64,000 nt of DNA. Source: Streptomyces sp. NBC_01276. Lineage in GTDB: Bacteria > Actinomycetota > Actinomycetes > Streptomycetales > Streptomycetaceae. The translations under genes were made by a program, and so were the position numbers. Below, piece by piece: positions 59,804 through 64,000 of this stretch. Positions within the stretch are counted from its first letter, which is position 1. The number at the start of each line of letters is the position of its first letter. The notes beneath the pieces are model-generated. The model saw nothing but the letters and a program-made list of their open reading frames with translations. It did no database searches and was not told the origin of the DNA. The stretch lies in assembly GCF_041435355.1 (NCBI RefSeq), contig NZ_CP108444.1, forward strand, positions 372,001 to 436,000, given 5' to 3'.

Positions 59804-61411
59804 GCCGTTGCTCCGTTCCCGTACCGGCGCCGCCGTCGGCGCGACCTTGACCGGGTCCCGGCGGGCGGGGCGGTGCGGGGTCCGCGCCGGTTCCGCCCCG
59901 AACCACCGTTCCAGGGCGGCCGTCAGGGCGGTGTCACCCGTCCCGGCCGCGTCCGTCCCGTCGGCGCCCGGCCCGGTGTCCGACCAGACCACGTGCCCGT
60001 CGGGCCGGACCAGCAGGGCGACACCGCCGGGCAGGTCCCGCCCGTCCGCCGCCGGGGCGGACGCGGCCGTCGCGACGCGCACCCGGCCCGCCCAGGGCCC
60101 CGCGGCCGCGCGCAGCCGCGCCCCGAGGGCCTCCTCGCCCGGCGCCAGCAGCAGCAGCCCCTGGCCCTGGCGCAGCAGCTCCGCGGTGGTGGTGGCCCCC
60201 TCTTCCCCGACGAGGTCGACGGGGGGCAGCCGCAGCCCGAGCAGCGGGCCGTCGCCCGGGCCGACCTCGTAGCGGACGTCGAGGCCCGAGATCATCCCGG
60301 CCAGGTGGGTGCGGACGTCCTCGTGACCGGTCAGTTCCGCGAACACCTCGCGGACCGCGTCGACCTCGGGTCCGCCCAGCAGCAGCAGCGCCTGTGTCCT
60401 GATGTTGCCCTGCACGGCCCGCCCGACAGCGTGCCGTTCCTCGTGGTAGCTGTCGAGGAGTGCCTCGCCGCCATGGCCCGTGACCGCGGCGGCCAGCTTC
60501 CAGCCCAGGTTGAAGGCGTCCTGGAGCCCGAGGTTGAGGGCCTGGCCGCCGACGGGCATCTGCTGGTGCGCCGCGTCCCCCGCGAGGAAGAGCCGGCCCC
60601 GGCGGTACCGGGCGGCCTGGCGGGAGGCGTCGTCGAAGGAGTTCACCCACAGCGGGGTGCCCGCGCCGATGTCCTCGCCGGTGATGCGCTTCCAGGTGTC
60701 GGCGACCTCCTCGAAGGAGGGGGCCGAGCCCCGGGGCCGCGCCCCGAACTCGTGCACCATCACCCGGGTCACCCCGTCGGGGCGGCGGGCCGCGACGACG
60801 AGTCCGCCCTCCAGCCGTTCGAAGCGGCGGGCGGGGACGTCGATGCCCGTCACGTCGGCCCGCAGCAGCTCGCGCCCGGCGTCGGTGCCCGGGAACTCGA
60901 AGCCGCCCAGCCGGCGCACGGCGCTGTTCTCGCCGTCGCAGCCGACCGCGTACGCGGCCCGGAAGGCCAGGGCCGTGCCGTCGGGGCCGCGCACCTCGGC
61001 GAGGACCCCGTCGCCGGTGTCGGACAGCCCGGTCAGCTCGTGGCCGCGCCGCACGTCCGCGCCCAGGTCGGCGGCCCACTGCCCGAGCAGTTCCTCCAGC
61101 CGGGCCTGCGGGACCTTCCACTGCCCGGGGTGGGGGCCCGGCAGGCCGAGGCCGAAGGGGATCCCCCCGAAGTGGCCGGCCTCCTCGCCCGGTACGTCAC
61201 CCAGGGCGTCCAGGAGACCCCGGCTGTCGAGGATCTCCATGGTGCGGGCGTGCAGGGTGGAGGCCCTGGATTCGGTGGTCGGCGCGGCGAGCCGGTCGAG
61301 GACCACCACGTCCGCGCCCGCGAGCCGGAGTTCCCCGGCGAGCAGCAGACCGACAGGGCCCGCGCCGACCACGATCACCTGGGATTCGGTGCAGTCCTGC
61401 TCGATGGCCAT
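59042..61411 (-). CDS. Fused FAD-dependent hydroxylase and SDR reductase (PgaM/UrdM-like)
   Basis: A 789-residue two-domain enzyme. Residues 1-500 form an aromatic polyketide hydroxylase: VIVVGAGPVGLLLAGEL (FAD), AVGCDGENSAVRRLG, and LFLAGDAAHQQMPVGGQ. A linker leads to an SDR (about 537-789) with TGSSRGMG, NNAG and catalytic YAMSK. This fusion is typical of angucycline clusters (PgaM, UrdM, LanM2), where hydroxylation and reduction of the prejadomycin-type intermediate are coupled. An internal start for the reductase is likely (see 59042-59803). Confidence 0.92.
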   Translation of the reverse strand: MAIEQDCTESQVIVVGAGPVGLLLAGELRLAGADVVVLDRLAAPTTESRASTLHARTMEILDSRGLLDALGDVPGEEAGHFGGIPFGLGLPGPHPGQWKVPQARLEELLGQWAADLGADVRRGHELTGLSDTGDGVLAEVRGPDGTALAFRAAYAVGCDGENSAVRRLGGFEFPGTDAGRELLRADVTGIDVPARRFERLEGGLVVAARRPDGVTRVMVHEFGARPRGSAPSFEEVADTWKRITGEDIGAGTPLWVNSFDDASRQAARYRRGRLFLAGDAAHQQMPVGGQALNLGLQDAFNLGWKLAAAVTGHGGEALLDSYHEERHAVGRAVQGNIRTQALLLLGGPEVDAVREVFAELTGHEDVRTHLAGMISGLDVRYEVGPGDGPLLGLRLPPVDLVGEEGATTTAELLRQGQGLLLLAPGEEALGARLRAAAGPWAGRVRVATAASAPAADGRDLPGGVALLVRPDGHVVWSDTGPGADGTDAAGTGDTALTAALERWFGAEPARTPHRPARRDPVKVAPTAAPVRERSNGMERLAGRTALVTGSSRGMGRAAAIRLAEEGALVAVHYTSDGEAAREVVASVERDGGRAFAVRAELGVPGDVDGLFALLEQDLLDRTGSTDLHILVNNAGVMGGVGPDAITPDQFDRIFAVNAKAPFFLIQRALRNMPDGGRIINISSGLTRFANPDEIAYAMSKGALEQLALHFAKALGPRGITINSVAPGITRNGNPVFDVPEAVEQMAALSTFNRVGEPDDVADVVAFLATDEARWITGSFVDATGGTLLG

Positions 61412-61458
61412 GGGCGTACTCCCTCTCTTGGGCCAGGCTGTACTGGGGACGGTCCGCG

Positions 61459-61728
61459 TCAGGCGCTGACGAGGGCCCGGAGGCTCTCGTTGACGGCCTC
61501 GACGAGCGAACGGGGGGTGCTGTGGTCGGAGAAGACGTCGTCGTCGAGGGTGATGCCGAACTCGCGCTCGATCCGCCCGCCCGTCTCCAGGAGGGCCAGC
61601 GACTCGTAGCCCAGCGACTCGAAGTCGGTGTCGAGGATGGGGCCGCCGAGGTCGACGCCCTCGTCGGCGCCCGCGCCCTCCAGGAGGATGCGCTTGAGGT
61701 CGTCGAAGGTGAACTGCTGCTTGGACAC
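61459..61728 (-). CDS. Type II PKS acyl carrier protein
   Basis: An 89-residue ACP of the minimal type II PKS. The phosphopantetheine Ser lies in LGYESLALLE, with Glu in place of the usual Asp before Ser. FGITLDDDVF is the conserved helix II-III region. GTG 61728 has AAGGGA 6 nt upstream; an ATG at 61743 is also in frame. It follows the CLF gene as is usual, with a 114-bp gap. It may serve both KS/CLF pairs of the window. Confidence 0.9.
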   Translation of the reverse strand: MSKQQFTFDDLKRILLEGAGADEGVDLGGPILDTDFESLGYESLALLETGGRIEREFGITLDDDVFSDHSTPRSLVEAVNESLRALVSA

Positions 61729-61842
61729 GGAGGGTCCCTTCATCGGTCTTCCGCGGCCGGCCAGTCGCGGCCGCGGGGTACGGGGAGCTCCCGTCCGGGC
61801 CGGACGGGGGCGGGGTGGGCGGACGCCGGTGGGCGGCGTCCG

Positions 61843-63057
61843 TCAGTCGACGGAACGCAGCACGACCGCGGAGTTGAAGCCGCCGCGGCCGCGGGCGAGG
61901 ACCAGCGCGGTCTCCACGGAGGCGGTGCGGGGCGACGCCGTGACCAGGTCGATGTCGTAGGCGGCGGACAGGGTGACGTTGGTGGTCGGAGGGATGAGCC
62001 CCTCGCGCATGGCCAGGAGCGCCGCGGCCACGTCGACCATCCCCGCACCGGAGTTCAGCCGGCCGGTCATCGTCTTGGGCGCGGTGACCGGCACCCCCCG
62101 GGGCCCGAAGACGGCCGTGATGGCCTCGGCCTCCTCCCTGTCGAGGCGGGGGGTGCCGGCGGCGTCGGCGAAGACCACGTCGACCTCGACGGGGTGGACA
62201 CCCGCGTCGGCGAGGGCCGCGTCGATGGCCCGGCGCAGACCGGGCTCGCGTCCGCTGCCCGGGCGGGGGTCGAGGGTGGAGGCGTGCCCGGCGAGTTCTC
62301 CGTGGATGGTGCGGGCCCCGCGGGCGCGGGCGCCGTCCTCGTCCTCCAGGATCAGCAGGGCCCCGCCCTCGCCCGGTACGTAGCCGGCGGCCGCCTCGTC
62401 GAAGGGCAGGTAGGCGCGCTCGGGTTCGGCGACGGTGGAGACGAGTCCGCCGGCCAGGTGCGCGGCCCAGCCCAGGGAGCAGAGGGAGGAGTCGAACCCG
62501 CCGGCGGCGATCAGCCGGGTGCCCTTGCGGAGCTGGCGCCGGGCGTGGGCGAGGGCGTCGAGCCCGCCCGACTGTTCGCCGACGACGACGCCGGCGGGGC
62601 CGCGCAGGTCGTGGCGGACGGAGATCTGCCCGCTGTTGACGGCGTAGAACCAGGCGAAGGACTGGTAGGCGCTGACGTGTTTGGCGCCGCGGCTCCAGAG
62701 GTTGTGCAGCTCCCGCTCGCCGAACTCCATGCCCCCGGAACCGGCCGCGGTGACCACGCCCATGTCGCAGGGGTGGATGTCCCCCGGTGCCAGGCCCGCG
62801 TCGGCGAAGGCGCAGTCTGCGGCGACGAGGGCGAGCTGGGTGACCCGGTCGGTCTGCGGGACGAGGCGTCCCGGCAGGTGCTCGGCGGGGTCGAAGCCGT
62901 GGATCTCCCCGGCCAGCCGGGCGGGGTAGGAGGAGGCGTCGAAGCGGGTCACGGGCGCGATGGCGTTCTTGCCGACCCGGGTCGCCGCCCAGAAGTCCTC
63001 CACCCCGAGCCCGCTGGGGGCGGCCACTCCGATACCGGTGACCAGGGTCCTGCTCAT
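61843..63057 (-). CDS. Type II PKS chain length factor (KS-beta), second set
   Basis: A 404-residue CLF. Gln replaces the KS Cys (GEQSGGLD). It shares long blocks with the first CLF ([27 protein letters not shown]), so they are paralogues. ATG 63057 overlaps the KS-alpha stop. Together with KS-alpha and the ACP at 61459 it forms a complete minimal PKS. Confidence 0.93.
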   Translation of the reverse strand: MSRTLVTGIGVAAPSGLGVEDFWAATRVGKNAIAPVTRFDASSYPARLAGEIHGFDPAEHLPGRLVPQTDRVTQLALVAADCAFADAGLAPGDIHPCDMGVVTAAGSGGMEFGERELHNLWSRGAKHVSAYQSFAWFYAVNSGQISVRHDLRGPAGVVVGEQSGGLDALAHARRQLRKGTRLIAAGGFDSSLCSLGWAAHLAGGLVSTVAEPERAYLPFDEAAAGYVPGEGGALLILEDEDGARARGARTIHGELAGHASTLDPRPGSGREPGLRRAIDAALADAGVHPVEVDVVFADAAGTPRLDREEAEAITAVFGPRGVPVTAPKTMTGRLNSGAGMVDVAAALLAMREGLIPPTTNVTLSAAYDIDLVTASPRTASVETALVLARGRGGFNSAVVLRSVD

Positions 63058-64000
63058 GCGGTCCTCCTGTCGGGGCGGGCCAGCACCATCGCGCTCTGGA
63101 ACCCGCCGAACCCGCTGCCGACGGTCAGGACGGCATCGGTACGGTGATCCCGGGCGACGAGCGGAACGTAGTCGAGGTCGCACTCGGGGTCCCGGGTGCG
63201 CAGGTTGGCGGTGGGCGGCACCACGTGGTGCTCCATCGCGAGGACGGACGCGGCGATCTCCATGGAGCCGATGGAGCCGAGCGAGTGCCCGATCATCGAC
63301 TTCACCGAGCTGATCGGGGTCCGGTAGGCGTGCCGGCCGAGGGCCAGCTTGTACGCGGCGGTCTCGTGGCGGTCGTTCTGCCGGGTGCCGGAGCCGTGCG
63401 CGTTGACGTAGTCGAGGTCGGAGGGGCAGAGCCGGGCCTCGTCGAGCGCCACCGTGACGGCCTCCGCCAGTTCGCGGCCGTCGGGGCGCAGCCCGGTCAT
63501 GTGGTGGGCACTGGACCGGGAGGCGTGGCCGGCGATCTCGGCGTAGAGGTGCGCGCCGCGCCGACGGGCGCTCTCCAGCTCCTCCAGGACGAAGACGGCC
63601 GCGCCCTCGCCGAGGACGAACCCCTTGCGGGTGGCGTCGAAGGGCCGGGAGGCGGCTTCGGGCCGGTCGTCGTAGGAGGTCGTGGCCTTGACCGCGTCGA
63701 AGGCCGCCAGGATGAGCGGGGTGATCGGGGCGTCGGTGGCTCCGGTGACCATGATGTCGGCGACGCCCTCGCGGATCAGGTCGGCCGCGTGGGCGACGGC
63801 GTCGATCCCGGAGGTGCAGCCGGTGGAGACCACCGTGGCCGGTCCCTCGGCCGCGGCGGCCCAGGCCAGTTCGGCCGCGAAGGAACTGGGCACGAACTGT
63901 TCGTACAGGTGCTCCGGCGCCCGGGTGTGGTCGACCTGGGCGAGGCGGCCGTCGTCGCCGGCCACCCGGTAGGCGCGGTCGAGTCCGCCGATCGCGCCGA
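63054..64000 (-). CDS. Type II PKS ketosynthase KS-alpha, second set (5' end beyond right edge)
   Basis: The C-terminal 315 codons of a KS-alpha. Active-site Cys is in [14 protein letters not shown]; His residues are in [12 protein letters not shown] and [13 protein letters not shown]. The reading frame stays open to the window end, so about 105 N-terminal residues are missing. It is very similar in layout to the first KS-alpha but clearly diverged. Confidence 0.93.
   Translation of the reverse strand, partial: GAIGGLDRAYRVAGDDGRLAQVDHTRAPEHLYEQFVPSSFAAELAWAAAAEGPATVVSTGCTSGIDAVAHAADLIREGVADIMVTGATDAPITPLILAAFDAVKATTSYDDRPEAASRPFDATRKGFVLGEGAAVFVLEELESARRRGAHLYAEIAGHASRSSAHHMTGLRPDGRELAEAVTVALDEARLCPSDLDYVNAHGSGTRQNDRHETAAYKLALGRHAYRTPISSVKSMIGHSLGSIGSMEIAASVLAMEHHVVPPTANLRTRDPECDLDYVPLVARDHRTDAVLTVGSGFGGFQSAMVLARPDRRTA

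Overview
This window comes from a very GC-rich actinomycete, most likely a Streptomyces. The G/C-ending codons, the translationally coupled ATGA/GTGA gene overlaps and the gene families all point that way. Almost the whole window is secondary metabolism. No rRNA, tRNA, CRISPR array, transposase or integrase was seen.

Region 1 (1-29.1 kb, plus the ABC-F gene and probably ccr up to 32.8 kb) is part of a 16-membered macrolide cluster. Two modular PKS genes run on the minus strand. The first has a KSQ-AT-ACP loading module, module 1 (KS-AT-KR-ACP) and module 2 (KS-AT-DH-KR-ACP), all with methylmalonyl-type AT domains. The second starts module 3 (KS, malonyl-type AT, DH, beginning of a KR region) and runs off the left edge. 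This order matches the tylosin/mycinamicin/rosamicin family. A P450, a macrolide-inactivating type glycosyltransferase, a second P450 and a deoxysugar operon follow: 3,4-ketoisomerase, aminotransferase, RmlA, RmlB, an RmlC-like epimerase, a type II thioesterase, a 2,3-dehydratase and a 3-ketoreductase. These point to a 3-amino-3,6-dideoxyhexose of the mycaminose type and a 2,6-dideoxyhexose. An ABC-F ribosome-protection gene and a crotonyl-CoA carboxylase/reductase (ethylmalonyl-CoA supply) complete the set.

Region 2 (30.9-41.1 kb) is a first aromatic (type II) polyketide block. It holds an anthrone-oxygenase-like ABM protein, CLF and KS-alpha, an aminotransferase-fold protein whose PLP lysine position is arginine, an ActIII-like ketoreductase, a two-domain aromatase/cyclase, a second reductase, a flavin reductase behind a near-perfect SoxR box, and a SARP activator.

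Region 3 (41.3-51.4 kb) is a compact cassette on the minus strand. It holds an indigoidine-synthetase-type NRPS, a PRPP synthetase, an old-yellow-enzyme oxidoreductase, a PsuG/IndA-type C-glycosidase, a PptA-like tautomerase, a DMT exporter, a uracil phosphoribosyltransferase and a TrpF-like protein without the catalytic cysteine. The content resembles indigoidine, minimycin and showdomycin pathways, so a C-nucleoside or C-ribosylated product is the best guess. A 31-bp three-part repeat is shared by the SARP promoter and the promoter region of this cassette.

Region 4 (51.5-64 kb, all minus strand) is a second aromatic polyketide block that continues past the right edge. It contains KS-alpha and CLF, an ACP, a PgaM/UrdM-like fused hydroxylase-reductase with a probable nested reductase gene, an MFS exporter, an extra ACP, a phosphopantetheinyl transferase, a malonyltransferase, an acyl-CoA carboxylase epsilon-like protein, an NDP-hexose 3-dehydratase, a SnoaL-like protein and a hydrolase. 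The fused hydroxylase favours an angucycline-type product. Whether regions 2-4 make one hybrid compound or several cannot be settled from sequence alone.
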